Source: a bacterium | Lineage (GTDB): Bacteria > Actinomycetota > Acidimicrobiia > Acidimicrobiales > Bin134 | Direction of reading: 5' to 3' | Assembly (NCBI GenBank): GCA_026705465.1 | Contig: JAPPAP010000025.1 | Location: 62,001 to 126,000 of the forward strand | Length of the DNA stretch: 64,000 bases | Part shown: in pieces, positions 7,808 to 16,925 of the stretch | Numbering within the stretch: position 1 is the stretch's first letter | Layout of the letters: the number at the start of each line of letters is the position of its first letter | Made by a program: the position numbers and the translations under genes | The notes under the pieces: model-generated | The model's input: the letters and a program-made list of their open reading frames with translations, nothing else | Databases searched by the model: none | What the model was told of the DNA's origin: nothing

Positions 7808-9127
7808 ATGGACGGGACCACGGTGCTGGGATTGGTGGCGGCCGCGCTGTTGATCGCGGCCAACGCGCTGTTTGTGGCGGTCGAATTCGCCCTGGTGGCG
7901 GTAGATCGAATTCGCATCGAGCGGTTGGCCGCCGAAGGCAGGAGAGCGGCCCGGACCGCGCTGTCGCTGCTCAAATCCCTTTCATTTCAGCTGTCCGGTG
8001 CGCAATTCGGGATCACCGTCACCTCCTTGGCGCTGGGCTTCATTGCCCGACCCTCCATCGCGGCGGCGTTGGAGCCTGTCGCCGACCGCATTGCCAGCGG
8101 CGCCGCCGAAGGTCTGTCCATCGCGGCGGCCCTGATCATCGCCGTGGTGGTTCAGATGGTGCTGGGGGAGTTGGTTCCCAAGACCTTGGCCATTTCCCGG
8201 CCGCTGCCCACTTCATTGCGCCTGGCCGCTCCCATGAAGGGCTTCGCCACCGTGGCTGGGCCGTTCATTCGCTTCTTGGATGGCTCGGCCAACTGGGTGG
8301 TAACCCGGCTGGGGATCGATCCCACCGAGGAGTTGAGCGAAGCCCGCTCGCGCGAAGAGTTGGCCTGGTTGATCCGGTCCTCAGGTCAAGAGGGATCCAT
8401 GCGCCCTTCCCGAGCCCGCCTGTTGACCCGGGCCATCCGCTTCACCGAGCGCGACGCTGCCGATGTGCTGGTTCCCCGGGTTTCGGTGAGCGCCATCGAA
8501 CACCACCAGTCGGTGACTGATTTGGTGTCGCTTTCAGGCCAGACCGGGTTTTCCCGTTTCCCGGTTATCGGCGCCGACATCGACGATGTGATGGGAGTGG
8601 CTCTGGTCAAAAACGTCTATGAAGTGCCCTCCGAGCGGTGGGCCGACACTCCGGTCACCGACATCATGCGGGCACCGCTGGTTGTGCCTGAAACCCGGAA
8701 CCTGCGCTCTTTGCTGCTCGATATGAGATCTAAGCGCAGTCCCTTGGCCGTGGTTATGGACGAGCACGGCGGTACCGCGGGCATCGTCACTCAGGAGGAT
8801 TTGGTGGAGGAGATCGTGGGCGAGATCGCCGACGAGCACGACGATACCGAGCCCCCAGCTGTGGCTCGAGACGCTGGTGAGTTGCTGGTGCAAGGCGGGA
8901 CCCACCCGGATGAGCTGGAGGATATGACAGGTCTCCGAGTGCCCGACGGCGACTACGAGACCCTGGCCGGCTTCATCCTCGACCATCTCCAGCGCATTCC
9001 GGCCGCCGGAGAGGTGTTTCGCGTACAGGGGTGGGAATTCCTGATCGAGTCGGTCGACCGACACCGCGTTGACACCGTCCGTTTGCGCCCAGTGGCCCCA
9101 TCCCGCCAGGATCGAGCCGCCCGATGA
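7808..9127 (+). CDS. CNNM/CorC-type membrane protein (DUF21-CBS-CorC_HlyC)
   Basis: A 439-residue protein: DUF21 membrane domain (about 1-190, with the family motif LGELVPKTLAI), a paired CBS domain (about 210-340) and a C-terminal CorC_HlyC domain (about 350-425). This is the HlyC/CorC family, annotated as hemolysin-like but linked to magnesium or cobalt efflux and homeostasis. The start is ATG with an in-frame fit to the family N-terminus (LLIAANALFVAVEFALVAVDR). It overlaps the next gene by four bases (ATGA), and that gene is a paralogue, so the two probably form a heteromeric pair. Confidence 0.9.
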   Translation: MDGTTVLGLVAAALLIAANALFVAVEFALVAVDRIRIERLAAEGRRAARTALSLLKSLSFQLSGAQFGITVTSLALGFIARPSIAAALEPVADRIASGAAEGLSIAAALIIAVVVQMVLGELVPKTLAISRPLPTSLRLAAPMKGFATVAGPFIRFLDGSANWVVTRLGIDPTEELSEARSREELAWLIRSSGQEGSMRPSRARLLTRAIRFTERDAADVLVPRVSVSAIEHHQSVTDLVSLSGQTGFSRFPVIGADIDDVMGVALVKNVYEVPSERWADTPVTDIMRAPLVVPETRNLRSLLLDMRSKRSPLAVVMDEHGGTAGIVTQEDLVEEIVGEIADEHDDTEPPAVARDAGELLVQGGTHPDELEDMTGLRVPDGDYETLAGFILDHLQRIPAAGEVFRVQGWEFLIESVDRHRVDTVRLRPVAPSRQDRAAR

Positions 9128-10197
9128 CCGCGCTCTACATCGCAGTGGCGGTGTTGCTGTTGGTAGCCAATGCCGGTTTCGTGGCGGTGGAGTTCGCGCT
9201 GATCGCCGCCCGCCGTTCCCGCCTGGAGCCGCTAGCCGAAGCCGGCAATCGACGGGCCCGGATGACGCTGGCGGCCATGAGCGACCTCAACCGGCAGTTG
9301 GCCGGTGCCCAACTGGGCATCACCATGGCGTCGCTGGGGTTGGGATTCATGGCCGAGCCGGCGGTAGCCCGCCTCATTGAGCGGGCGGTGGAATCGTTCG
9401 TCCATCTGCCTTCCGGTGCGCTGCACACCATCTCGTTCGCGGTGTCGCTGGCCTTGGTGGTCTACCTGCACATGGTGCTGGGAGAGATGGTCCCCAAGAA
9501 CATCGCCTTGGCTGGGGCGGAGCGCACCGCCATGTGGTTGGCGCCCATAAACCGCCTCTACGCCATCGTCTTCGGCCCGCTTATCGGACTGTTGAACAGC
9601 ATCAGCCGGGGTTTGGTGCGGCTGGGCGGCGTGGAGCCCGTCGATGAGCTACCCACCGCTCGCACTCCCCAGGAATTCGCCGTCTTGGTGGAGCACTCTG
9701 CTGCCGAGGGCTTCTTGGACGAATTCGACCGTTCGCTGTTGTCCAGCGCGTTGGAGCTGGCTGCCCGTCCGGTACGCACCGTGATGGTTCCCCGCGACCG
9801 AATCGTGGCGGTGGAGCGGGAGGCCACGTTGGCCGAAGTGCTCGGTGTGATGAACGCCAGCGGCCACTCTCGGGTCTTGGTCCAAGGCGGCTCGATCGAC
9901 CAGGTGGTGGGGTTCGTCCACGCCAAGGACCTCCTCGATTTGACCGGTGTCCGGGCATCTCAACCCCTCGGCGACGAGCTGATCCGAGTTGTGCCTGTTA
10001 TCGAGGAGGAGACCTCGCTCGAAGGCGCGCTGGCACTGATGCAGGGCAGCCGCCGCCACTTGGCCGTTGTCCGCCAAGGTTCTCATCAGCGCACCGTCGG
10101 ACTCGTCACGCTCGAGGATGTGCTGGAGGTGTTGGTGGGTGATCTCTTCGACGAGACCGACCCAGCCGGGCCCGCTCCGTCAAGGCATGGGACATAA
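9124..10197 (+). CDS. CNNM/CorC-type membrane protein lacking the CorC_HlyC domain
   Basis: A 357-residue paralogue of the preceding gene with the same start (LLLVANAGFVAVEFALIAARR), a DUF21 domain with LGEMVPKNIAL, and two CBS motifs. The chain stops right after the second CBS motif, so the C-terminal CorC_HlyC domain of its partner is absent. Tandem long/short pairs of this kind are common in actinobacteria. Start and upstream stop overlap as ATGA. The function is presumably divalent cation transport or its regulation by adenine nucleotides through the CBS pair; this is inferred from the family. Confidence 0.88.
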   Translation: MTALYIAVAVLLLVANAGFVAVEFALIAARRSRLEPLAEAGNRRARMTLAAMSDLNRQLAGAQLGITMASLGLGFMAEPAVARLIERAVESFVHLPSGALHTISFAVSLALVVYLHMVLGEMVPKNIALAGAERTAMWLAPINRLYAIVFGPLIGLLNSISRGLVRLGGVEPVDELPTARTPQEFAVLVEHSAAEGFLDEFDRSLLSSALELAARPVRTVMVPRDRIVAVEREATLAEVLGVMNASGHSRVLVQGGSIDQVVGFVHAKDLLDLTGVRASQPLGDELIRVVPVIEEETSLEGALALMQGSRRHLAVVRQGSHQRTVGLVTLEDVLEVLVGDLFDETDPAGPAPSRHGT

Positions 10198-10208
10198 TGA
10201 CGGCATGA
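10193..10208 (+). promoter_or_regulatory. -10-like box and 3-codon mini-ORF before the LLM oxidoreductase
   Basis: CATAAT (10193-10198) ends six bases before the ATG at 10205, a five-of-six match to TATAAT. The same bases carry a mini-ORF ATG-ACG-GCA-TGA (10197-10208) that overlaps the upstream stop (TAATG) and the downstream start (ATGA). Confidence 0.35.
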
Positions 10209-11113
10209 AATTTTGGTGTGTGACCGCGTTCATGAAGAGCACCGAGCTGGTGCCCATAGCCCGGATGGTGGATGAAGCCGGATACCACGGGATGCTCCTA
10301 TCGGATCACATCTTCTATCCCCAAGACCTCAACAGCCCGTACCCGTATTCGCCCTATGAGGACGGTCGACCCATTTGGGACCCGGAGACGTCCTGGCCCG
10401 ATAGCTGGGTCACCATCGGGGCCATGATCGGTGCCACTGAGCGCCTGCACTTCTCCAACAACGTCTTCATCGCCCCCAATCGGCCCATCCTGTCGGTGGC
10501 CAAGCAGGTGTCTACCGCCGCAGTGATCTCCGGTAATCGGGTGGCGCTGGGCATGGCCGCGGGCTGGATGCGCGAGGAGTTCGAGCAAATGGGCCAGGAT
10601 TTCGACAATCGCGGCCCCCGCACCAACGAGATGATCGAAGCGCTGCGCGAGCTATGGAAGCCGGGCTGGGTGGAGTTCCACGGCGAGTACTACGACATCC
10701 CGGCGATGATGATGGGCCCGGCACCCGATGAGCCCATCCCCATCTACACCGGGGGCCACTCCACTCCGGCATTGCGCCGGGCGGCCCGCCACGCCGACGG
10801 GTGGATCGGCAACGCCTACGACTGGGACACGCTGGCCGACATTCTCGGTCGACTCCGGGCAATGCTGGCCGAGGAAGGCCGGGCCGACGAGCCCTTCGAG
10901 ATCATCACCGGGTTCTACGAACCCCCCTCGTTAGACCTCTACCAGCGGGCGGCCGAGGAGTTGGGAGTCACTGGCTTGTTTGCCCTTCCCTGGGCCACCC
11001 TCCTCGAAGTCAGCACCGACCAACGCGGAGGACTACTGGAGAACGCCGACGCTTATCGCGACGCCATCAACCGCTTCGCCGATGACATCGTCCACCCCCT
11101 TGCCGGGGGCTAG
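10205..11113 (+). CDS. LLM-class F420-dependent oxidoreductase
   Basis: A luciferase-like (bacterial luciferase TIM-barrel) oxidoreductase of 302 residues. The N-terminus MKFWCVTAFM and the segments RLHFSNNVFIAPNRP and GNRVALGMAAGWMREEFEQMG are typical of the F420-dependent group. I moved the start from 10067 to 10205 because family homology begins at MKFW and the preceding 46 codons overlap the previous gene out of frame. It probably uses reduced F420 to reduce or oxidise a small organic substrate; which one cannot be told. It converges on fabI, and an NADPH:F420 reductase gene lies just beyond. Confidence 0.85.
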   Translation: MKFWCVTAFMKSTELVPIARMVDEAGYHGMLLSDHIFYPQDLNSPYPYSPYEDGRPIWDPETSWPDSWVTIGAMIGATERLHFSNNVFIAPNRPILSVAKQVSTAAVISGNRVALGMAAGWMREEFEQMGQDFDNRGPRTNEMIEALRELWKPGWVEFHGEYYDIPAMMMGPAPDEPIPIYTGGHSTPALRRAARHADGWIGNAYDWDTLADILGRLRAMLAEEGRADEPFEIITGFYEPPSLDLYQRAAEELGVTGLFALPWATLLEVSTDQRGGLLENADAYRDAINRFADDIVHPLAGG

Positions 11114-11125
11114 CGGGACTCTTGC

Positions 11126-11893
11126 TCAGGCGCCTACCGCGTGGTAGCCGCCGTCTACGTGGATCATCTCGCCGGTGGTCATCGGGAACCAGTCCGACAA
11201 GAGAGCAACGGCGGCCTTGGCTACAGAGGAGCTGTCCTTGACGTCCCAGCCCAACGGGGCTCGGCCAGCCCAAGAGTCCTCGAACACCTCGAAGCCGGGA
11301 ATGGATCGGGCAGCCATGGTGCGCACCGGTCCGGCCGCCACCAAGTTCACCCGGATGCCCTGGTCGCCCAGTGACCGGGCCAGATAGCGGGCGGTGGACT
11401 CGAAGGCCGCCTTGGCCACCCCCATCCAGTTGTAGAAGGGCCAGGCCACGGTGGCGTCGAAGTCCAGACCCACGATCGAACCGCCGTTGTCCATCAGCGG
11501 CGCCACCACTTCGGTCAGGGTCTTGAGCGAGTAAGCCGAGATCTCCAGGGCCACCTTCACGTCATCCCACCCGGCAGCCATGAAGTCGTCTCCCAGGCAC
11601 ACCTCCGGAGCAAATCCAATGGCGTGCAGGGCGCCGTCCACCGAGCCCCACCGGTCGGCTAGCTCGTCCCGCAGGGCAGCGGGGTGGTCGGGGTCGGTCA
11701 CGTCGAAAGCCAGCACAGGCGGTGGACCCGGAAGCTTGCGGGCCGTTCGCTCGGTGAGGCTGAGGCCCCGCCCTGCTCCCGTCAGCACCAGATCCGCGCC
11801 TTCAGCCGCGGCCAGCGATGCGACCCCGAAGGCGATTGAGGCATCGGTCAGCACTCCGGTGATCAAGATCCGTTTTCCGTCGAGGAGTCCCAT
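11126..11893 (-). CDS. fabI: Enoyl-[acyl-carrier-protein] reductase, InhA-like
   Basis: An NADH-dependent enoyl-ACP reductase of the short-chain dehydrogenase fold, 255 residues, catalysing the last step of fatty acid elongation. The N-terminal ITGVLTDASIAFGVA binds NADH. The catalytic segment PFYNWMGVAK has the Tyr-x6-Lys pair, and NLVAAGPVRTMAARSIPGF closely resembles the InhA substrate loop. It stands alone, convergent with the LLM gene and divergent from npdG. A weak TAGCCT box lies nine bases before the ATG on the minus strand. It is more InhA-like than E. coli FabI-like, so it may prefer longer acyl chains (inference). Confidence 0.92.
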   Translation of the reverse strand: MGLLDGKRILITGVLTDASIAFGVASLAAAEGADLVLTGAGRGLSLTERTARKLPGPPPVLAFDVTDPDHPAALRDELADRWGSVDGALHAIGFAPEVCLGDDFMAAGWDDVKVALEISAYSLKTLTEVVAPLMDNGGSIVGLDFDATVAWPFYNWMGVAKAAFESTARYLARSLGDQGIRVNLVAAGPVRTMAARSIPGFEVFEDSWAGRAPLGWDVKDSSSVAKAAVALLSDWFPMTTGEMIHVDGGYHAVGA

Positions 11894-11977
11894 GATCGTT
11901 GGAGGCTACTCGCCGTGGAGCGGCATTCACGGTCTGGCGGCGGTCATGGTCCTATGTGGGTTCGGGAGTGCACCTCC

Positions 11978-11985
11978 TATACCGT
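11978..11985 (+). promoter_or_regulatory. Candidate -10 box before npdG
   Basis: TACCGT (11980-11985) ends seven bases before the ATG at 11993; the overlapping TATACC at 11978 is an alternative. The 99-base divergent region between fabI and npdG holds no other clear signal. Confidence 0.3.
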
Positions 11986-11992
11986 TGGGCCG

Positions 11993-12658
11993 ATGCGGAT
12001 CGGGATTCTTGGGGGCACAGGACCGGCGGGTCGCGCCTTGGCCGTCCGGCTGGCATCGGTGGGGATCGAAACTGTGGTGGGGTCGCGCTCGGCTGATCGG
12101 GCCACCGAGATCTGCGAAGGCTTGTTGGCCGAATGGCCCGACTACGGCCTTCCCCTGTCTGGCGCGGCCAACCCTGGTGCTGCCTCTTGCGATGTGGTGG
12201 TGGTGGCCACACCGTGGGACGCCGCTGCGGCCACCGCGGCCACCGTGGCCGATGAGTTGGCCGGCAAGGTGGTCATCAGCATGGCCAACGCTCTAGCCAA
12301 AATGGGTCGGGAGTTCCAGCCCCTGGCGCCGTCTCGAGGCTCAATTGCCGCGGCAGTACAGGCTGCGGTGCCTCAGGCTTTGGTTTCTGCCACCCTCCAC
12401 CATGTGCCCGCCCACGACCTAGGCGATCTCAACCATCCGGTGGACTGCGATGTGCTGGTGTGCTCCGACCATCCCGAGGCCACGGCCACGACCATGGAGA
12501 TCATGGACAAGCTCCCCGGCGTTCGAGCCCTCGACGCCGGTCCGCTGTCGTGCGCCACCCCGGTGGAGGCCTTCACCGCAGTGCTGCTGCATCTGAATGT
12601 CCGCTACAAGACCCGGGTGGCGGTCCGCTTCACCGGGCTGGGCCTCGAAGACGGCTGA
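11993..12658 (+). CDS. npdG: NADPH-dependent F420 reductase
   Basis: This enzyme moves hydride between NADPH and coenzyme F420 and so supplies reduced F420. The N-terminal Rossmann motif IGILGGTGPAGRALA and the phosphate-binding VVGSRS match the family, as do the Ala-rich stretch KVVISMANALAK and the C-terminal VEAFTAVLLHLN region. The length of 221 residues is normal. I start it at ATG 11993 because homology begins at MRIGILGG; the upstream ORF extension is unconserved. It ends three bases before mshC, so the two are probably co-transcribed. It can serve the F420-dependent LLM oxidoreductase encoded nearby. Confidence 0.9.
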   Translation: MRIGILGGTGPAGRALAVRLASVGIETVVGSRSADRATEICEGLLAEWPDYGLPLSGAANPGAASCDVVVVATPWDAAAATAATVADELAGKVVISMANALAKMGREFQPLAPSRGSIAAAVQAAVPQALVSATLHHVPAHDLGDLNHPVDCDVLVCSDHPEATATTMEIMDKLPGVRALDAGPLSCATPVEAFTAVLLHLNVRYKTRVAVRFTGLGLEDG

Positions 12659-12661
12659 GCC

Positions 12662-13831
12662 ATGCCATCCTTGCCTTCTGGTGCCGACCCTGAAGGTCCG
12701 ATGCGCCTCTACGACACCGCGAGGCAAGCGGTCGTGCCGTTCGAGCCGGGACCGGTGGTGGCCATGTACACCTGTGGCATCACCCCCTACGACGCCACCC
12801 ACCTGGGCCATGCTGCTACCTATGTCGCCTACGACGTGCTCCAGAGGCGATTGCGCGACCGGGGCCACGAAACCCGCTGTGTGCGCAACATCACCGACGT
12901 AGACGACGACATATTGCGCAAGGCCCGCCAGATCGGCGTTCATTATCTGGATCTGGCTGCGGCCGAGACCGCCCGGTTCGACTCCGACATGGAGGCTTTG
13001 GACATGCTGCCGTGTTGGTCAGAGCCTCGGGCCACATCGGCTATCGCCGACATTCGCAAGATGATCGGCCTCGTTCTGGATCGGGGGCACGCCTATCAGG
13101 CCGGCGGGTCGGTGTATTTCGACATCTCCGCGTTCAATCGGTTCGGCCAGGTCAGCCACTTCGACCGAGGCACCATGCTGACCCTGGCTGCCGAGCACGG
13201 AGGCAATCCCGACGATCCCAATAAGCGCGATCCGTTGGACTTCGTGCTGTGGCAGAAGTCAGCCCCCGACGAGCCTGCCTGGGAATCCAAGTGGGGCCCG
13301 GGACGCCCCGGCTGGCACATCGAGTGCTCGGCGCTGGCCATGAGGGAGTTGGGTGACACCGTGGACTTGCACGGGGGAGGATCCGACCTGATCTACCCCC
13401 ACCACGAGTGTGAGGCCGCTCAGTCGGAAGTGGTCACCGGCAAGCAGTTTGTCCGCCACTGGATGCACCAGGCCATGGTGCGGATGGACGGTGCCAAGAT
13501 GTCCAAGTCATTGGGCAACCTGGTGTTCGTGTCCGACTTGCTGAAGGAGTACGACCCCCGTGCTATCCGCTTGGCCATCGTGGCCCACCACTACCGGGAT
13601 TCCTGGGAGTGGGACGATTCGATCATGCCAGCGGCGGCCGAGCGTCTCGAAGCCTGGCAAGCGGCGGCCGATGGCAGCCCCGATGCTGCTTCGATGGTCC
13701 TCAATCAGGTCCGGGCCTGCCTGGATGATGACTTGGATTCCCCTTCGGCGGTAGCGGTTATCGACGATGCCGCCTCAAGCGGGGGAATCCAATCAGCATC
13801 TGCTCTGCTTGGCGTCCGCCTTTCGCGATAA
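12662..13831 (+). CDS. mshC: Cysteine:glucosaminyl-inositol ligase (mycothiol biosynthesis)
   Basis: MshC joins cysteine to GlcN-inositol using ATP, the third step toward mycothiol. It is a paralogue of cysteinyl-tRNA synthetase. The segment MYTCGITPYDATHLGHAATY (containing a zinc cysteine and HLGH), WHIECSAL, HGGGSDLIYPHHE and KMSKS are all present. The length of 389 residues and the absence of the long tRNA-binding C-terminal part favour MshC over CysS, as does GITPYDATHLGHAATYV rather than the CysS form GPTVYD. It follows npdG by three bases. Mycothiol is restricted to actinobacteria, so this is a strong lineage marker. Confidence 0.9.
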   Translation: MPSLPSGADPEGPMRLYDTARQAVVPFEPGPVVAMYTCGITPYDATHLGHAATYVAYDVLQRRLRDRGHETRCVRNITDVDDDILRKARQIGVHYLDLAAAETARFDSDMEALDMLPCWSEPRATSAIADIRKMIGLVLDRGHAYQAGGSVYFDISAFNRFGQVSHFDRGTMLTLAAEHGGNPDDPNKRDPLDFVLWQKSAPDEPAWESKWGPGRPGWHIECSALAMRELGDTVDLHGGGSDLIYPHHECEAAQSEVVTGKQFVRHWMHQAMVRMDGAKMSKSLGNLVFVSDLLKEYDPRAIRLAIVAHHYRDSWEWDDSIMPAAAERLEAWQAAADGSPDAASMVLNQVRACLDDDLDSPSAVAVIDDAASSGGIQSASALLGVRLSR

Positions 13832-13859
13832 TTGAACAGGCACAGGCAGGGCGAAGGGT

Positions 13860-13865
13860 TAATTT
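13860..13865 (+). promoter_or_regulatory. Candidate -10 box before thrS
   Basis: TAATTT ends eight bases before the thrS ATG, inside the 42-base gap after mshC. No T-box-sized leader is present. Confidence 0.4.
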
Positions 13866-13873
13866 GTTGAGCC

Positions 13874-15862
13874 ATGGCTGACATCAGCGTCATTCTCACC
13901 GACGGCAGCACGCGCACCATTCCCTTGGGTGCTACCGCGGGTGACTTGGCTGCTGACATCGGCCCCGGTCTGGCCAAAGCCGCCCTCATCGCCACGGTCG
14001 ATGACGTCGAGGTGGACTTGAACGCTCCGCTGGCCGACGGACAGCAGGTTTCGATCATCACCGCTGACAGCGACGCTGGCCTGACCACGCTGCGCCACTC
14101 CACCGCCCATGTGCTGGCCCAGGCGGTGCTGGAGCTCTACCCGGGTTCCACCTATGCCGTTGGCCCGCCCATTCAAGACGGCTTCTACTACGACTTCGAC
14201 CTGCCCGAAGGCGCCACCATCAGCGATGACGACCTTGAGGCCATCGAAGCCCGGATGCGGGAGATCATTGAAGCCGACCAGCCCTTTGAGCGCCACGAGG
14301 TGTCGGCCTCCGAAGGGCTGGAGCTTTTCGCCAACCACGTATACAAGAGGGAGATCATCGAAACGGTGGCTATGGCCGCCGAGACCGAAGGGGCGGGGCA
14401 GTCAGCCGACGAGCTGGCTGATGAGGTGGCTGGCGATGGCCAGATCAGCTACTACCGCAACTCGGACTCCTTCATCGACCTGTGCCGCGGTCCCCATGTC
14501 CCGTCCACTGGCCGCCTGGGACACTTCAAGCTGATGAGCGTGGCCGGGGCCTATTGGCGCCGCGACGCCGGCCGGCCCTCGCTACAGCGCATCTATGGCA
14601 CCGCCTGGGCTTCCCGCAAGGATTTGGCTGCGCACCTGCACCGCCTGGCCGAAGCGGAGAAGCGCGACCACCGCCGCCTGGCCCGAGAGCTTGACCTGTT
14701 GTCGTGGCCCACGGAACTGGGACCAGGCCTGGCGGTATGGCACCCCAAGGGCGCTGCGGTGCGCCGCATCATCGAGGACTACAGCCGGAGCCGCCACGAC
14801 GAAGGGGGCTACCAATCCGTGGTCACCCCCCACATTGCCCGCTCTGAGCTCTGGGAGACCAGCGGCCATCTGGACTTCTACCGGGAGTCCATGTACCCAG
14901 CCTTAGAGATGGACGGGGCCTCTTACCACCTCAAGCCGATGAACTGCCCCTTCCACGTGCTGATCTACAAGAGCAGCCAGCGCTCCTATCGCGACCTGCC
15001 CATCCGCATGTTCGAGTTGGGCACGGTGTACCGCTACGAGCTGTCGGGCGTGGTACACGGACTGATGCGCTCCCGGGGGTTCACCCAGGACGACAGCCAC
15101 ATCTTCGCCACTCGGGAGCAGGCTCCCGCCGAGATCACCTCATTGGTGGCCTTCGTGTTGTCGGTGCTGCGGGCCTTTGGATTCGAGTCATTCGAGGCAC
15201 GACTAGCTACTCGACCACTGGAGAAGTCGATCGGCGAGGACGCCGAATGGGATTTGGCCACCGACGCCCTCCGCGATGCCTTGGTGGCCGCAGAGCTCGA
15301 CTACGAACTCGACGAGGGCGGGGGCGCCTTCTACGGGCCCAAGATCGACATCGACGTGCGCGACGCCATCGGACGGAGTTGGCAGCTGTCCACCCTTCAG
15401 GTGGACTTCCAGCTTCCCGAGCGGTTCGGTCTCGAATACGTGGGCTCTGATGGCAACCGCCACCGCCCGGTGATGATCCACCGGGCCTTGATGGGATCGA
15501 TCGAGCGCTTCTTCGGCGTTCTCATCGAGCACTATGGCGGTGCTCTCCCGGCGTGGCTGGCGCCGGTCCAAGCCGCCATCTTGCCGGTGGCCACCACCCA
15601 CGCCGACTACGCCGCCGTGGTGGAGGCCCGACTAAGCCGGGACGGGTTCCGAGCCGAGGTGGCAGACGCTCAGGAGCCGCTGGGTCGGCGCATCCGGGCG
15701 GCCAAGCTCCAGAAACTGCCCTATGTGCTGGTGGTGGGCGACGACGACGTGGCCCACGGCACAGTGGGGGTAAATGCCCGGGGCAGCGACGGCGACGAGC
15801 GGGGTGTGAAGTTGGAAGACTTTGCGGCCCGACTGGCCGACGACGTGGAAGCGCACCGCTGA
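13874..15862 (+). CDS. thrS: Threonyl-tRNA synthetase
   Basis: This full-length 662-residue enzyme charges tRNA-Thr. Domains in order: TGS (about 1-65), editing domain (about 75-235, with HSTAHVLAQ and CRGPHVPSTG), class II catalytic core (about 250-545) and anticodon-binding domain (about 550-655). The zinc ligands are in MNCPFH, FTQDDSHIF and HRALMGS. Nothing is missing. It overlaps the HIT gene by one base (TGATG), starting the conserved thrS-HIT-pgsA-patA-pimA order of mycobacteria. Confidence 0.97.
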   Translation: MADISVILTDGSTRTIPLGATAGDLAADIGPGLAKAALIATVDDVEVDLNAPLADGQQVSIITADSDAGLTTLRHSTAHVLAQAVLELYPGSTYAVGPPIQDGFYYDFDLPEGATISDDDLEAIEARMREIIEADQPFERHEVSASEGLELFANHVYKREIIETVAMAAETEGAGQSADELADEVAGDGQISYYRNSDSFIDLCRGPHVPSTGRLGHFKLMSVAGAYWRRDAGRPSLQRIYGTAWASRKDLAAHLHRLAEAEKRDHRRLARELDLLSWPTELGPGLAVWHPKGAAVRRIIEDYSRSRHDEGGYQSVVTPHIARSELWETSGHLDFYRESMYPALEMDGASYHLKPMNCPFHVLIYKSSQRSYRDLPIRMFELGTVYRYELSGVVHGLMRSRGFTQDDSHIFATREQAPAEITSLVAFVLSVLRAFGFESFEARLATRPLEKSIGEDAEWDLATDALRDALVAAELDYELDEGGGAFYGPKIDIDVRDAIGRSWQLSTLQVDFQLPERFGLEYVGSDGNRHRPVMIHRALMGSIERFFGVLIEHYGGALPAWLAPVQAAILPVATTHADYAAVVEARLSRDGFRAEVADAQEPLGRRIRAAKLQKLPYVLVVGDDDVAHGTVGVNARGSDGDERGVKLEDFAARLADDVEAHR

Positions 15863-16368
15863 TGCTCAAGCGCTTGTGGGCTCCGTGGCGCAGCCGCTAT
15901 GTGTCGGAAATTCACGCCACTGTCTCCGATAAAGGAGAGGGCACTCTCTTTGAGCGCATTCTGGCGTCCCCGGCGCCCGATGAGGAGACAGGGGTGCTGT
16001 GGCGAGGTGAGACCTGCTTTGCGGTGCTCAACGCCTATCCCTACGGCAGCGGCCACCTGATGGTGGCCCCCAATCGGGCAGTGGCCGACTTGGCCGACCT
16101 CACTGATGCCGAGAGTGAGGAGCTTTGGGCCGGGGTACAGGCCGGGGTGGCGGCGATCCGACGGGCCTACAACCCCGAGGGTGTCAACGTGGGCCTCAAT
16201 TTGGGGGCGGCTGGTGGTGCTGGCGTTCCCGACCACCTGCACGTCCACTGTCTTCCCCGCTGGCAGGGCGACACCAACTTCATGACCACCGTGGCCGAGG
16301 CCCGAGTGCTTCCCGAGCCCCTGTCAGAGTCGTGGTCCAAGCTAAGAAACGCCTGGGAGGCTGGGTAG
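15862..16368 (+). CDS. HIT-family protein, probable Ap4A phosphorylase
   Basis: A 168-residue HIT-fold nucleotide hydrolase/phosphorylase. The histidine triad reads DHLHVHCLPRWQGDTNFM, the form seen in the actinobacterial Ap4A phosphorylase group (the mycobacterial thrS neighbour) rather than Hint-type proteins. The substrate pocket segment LNAYPYGSGHLMVAPNR is also typical. The start is the ATG overlapping the thrS stop; the long ORF extension upstream only shadows thrS. Pairing with an aminoacyl-tRNA synthetase makes sense because synthetases make Ap4A as a by-product (inference). Confidence 0.88.
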   Translation: MLKRLWAPWRSRYVSEIHATVSDKGEGTLFERILASPAPDEETGVLWRGETCFAVLNAYPYGSGHLMVAPNRAVADLADLTDAESEELWAGVQAGVAAIRRAYNPEGVNVGLNLGAAGGAGVPDHLHVHCLPRWQGDTNFMTTVAEARVLPEPLSESWSKLRNAWEAG

Positions 16369-16369
16369 G

Positions 16370-16903
16370 GTGTCCGACGCCGACTCGAGCATTCCTGAGA
16401 GCGAGACGATGTCTGACGCCGAGATAACCGACGAGCTACCCCAAGAGCTCAACGTCAGCGAGTACGTCGGCCCCTACCTGTTTCCGAACAACAGTCGCCG
16501 CCGGATTCCGGCCATCATCTACTTGTCGGCCGCGGTGGTCTGCACAGTGGTTTGGGCCGTGGCCTCCGACAGTCCCCTGGTTAATGGAGGATTCTTGGCC
16601 GCCGCCATCGCCCTGGCTGTCTTCGCCGCCTATGGCTTCGTCTGCGGGAAAGAGCTGAAGATCGACGAGTCGGATGCCCTGGTGATCGCCGTTGGCGCCG
16701 TTGGCTTTCCTGTGGGACATGCATCGGCCCAAATGGGGTGGCGGGGTTGGTTCAGTCGCCCCACCTGGCGCATCCTGCTCTACTCCAACGAGCCCCAGCC
16801 CGATCAGCGGGGCCTGGTGTTTGTGGACGGCATTACCGGCGAGGTGATTGACCAGCTAGTGCAGCCCAATCCCGAAGACTGGGCTGACCTCGGAAACGTC
16901 TGA
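16370..16903 (+). CDS. Membrane protein of unknown function
   Basis: I do not recognise this 177-residue protein. It has an acidic N-terminus of about 45 residues, two membrane segments (about 48-66 and 72-92), then a soluble C-terminal part ending in GLVFVDGITGEVIDQLVQPNPEDWADL. The GTG start lies one base after the HIT stop codon; ATG at 16409 is an alternative. It sits between the HIT and PIP synthase genes, where mycobacteria have no extra gene, so it may be lineage-specific. Its position in a phosphatidylinositol mannoside operon hints at envelope work, but the sequence does not show it. Confidence 0.75.
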   Translation: MSDADSSIPESETMSDAEITDELPQELNVSEYVGPYLFPNNSRRRIPAIIYLSAAVVCTVVWAVASDSPLVNGGFLAAAIALAVFAAYGFVCGKELKIDESDALVIAVGAVGFPVGHASAQMGWRGWFSRPTWRILLYSNEPQPDQRGLVFVDGITGEVIDQLVQPNPEDWADLGNV

Positions 16904-16925
16904 GAAGTAGAGTTCCGCCTGGGCT

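Noticed and set aside
12662-13831. Truncated cysteinyl-tRNA synthetase
   Set aside because: Length, GITPYDATHLGHAATY and the lack of a tRNA-binding C-terminus fit MshC better than a broken CysS.
13832-13873. T-box riboswitch before thrS (also considered before hisS, aspS and alaS)
   Set aside because: The gaps are 1-47 bases, far too short for a T-box, and no specifier/antiterminator sequence is visible.
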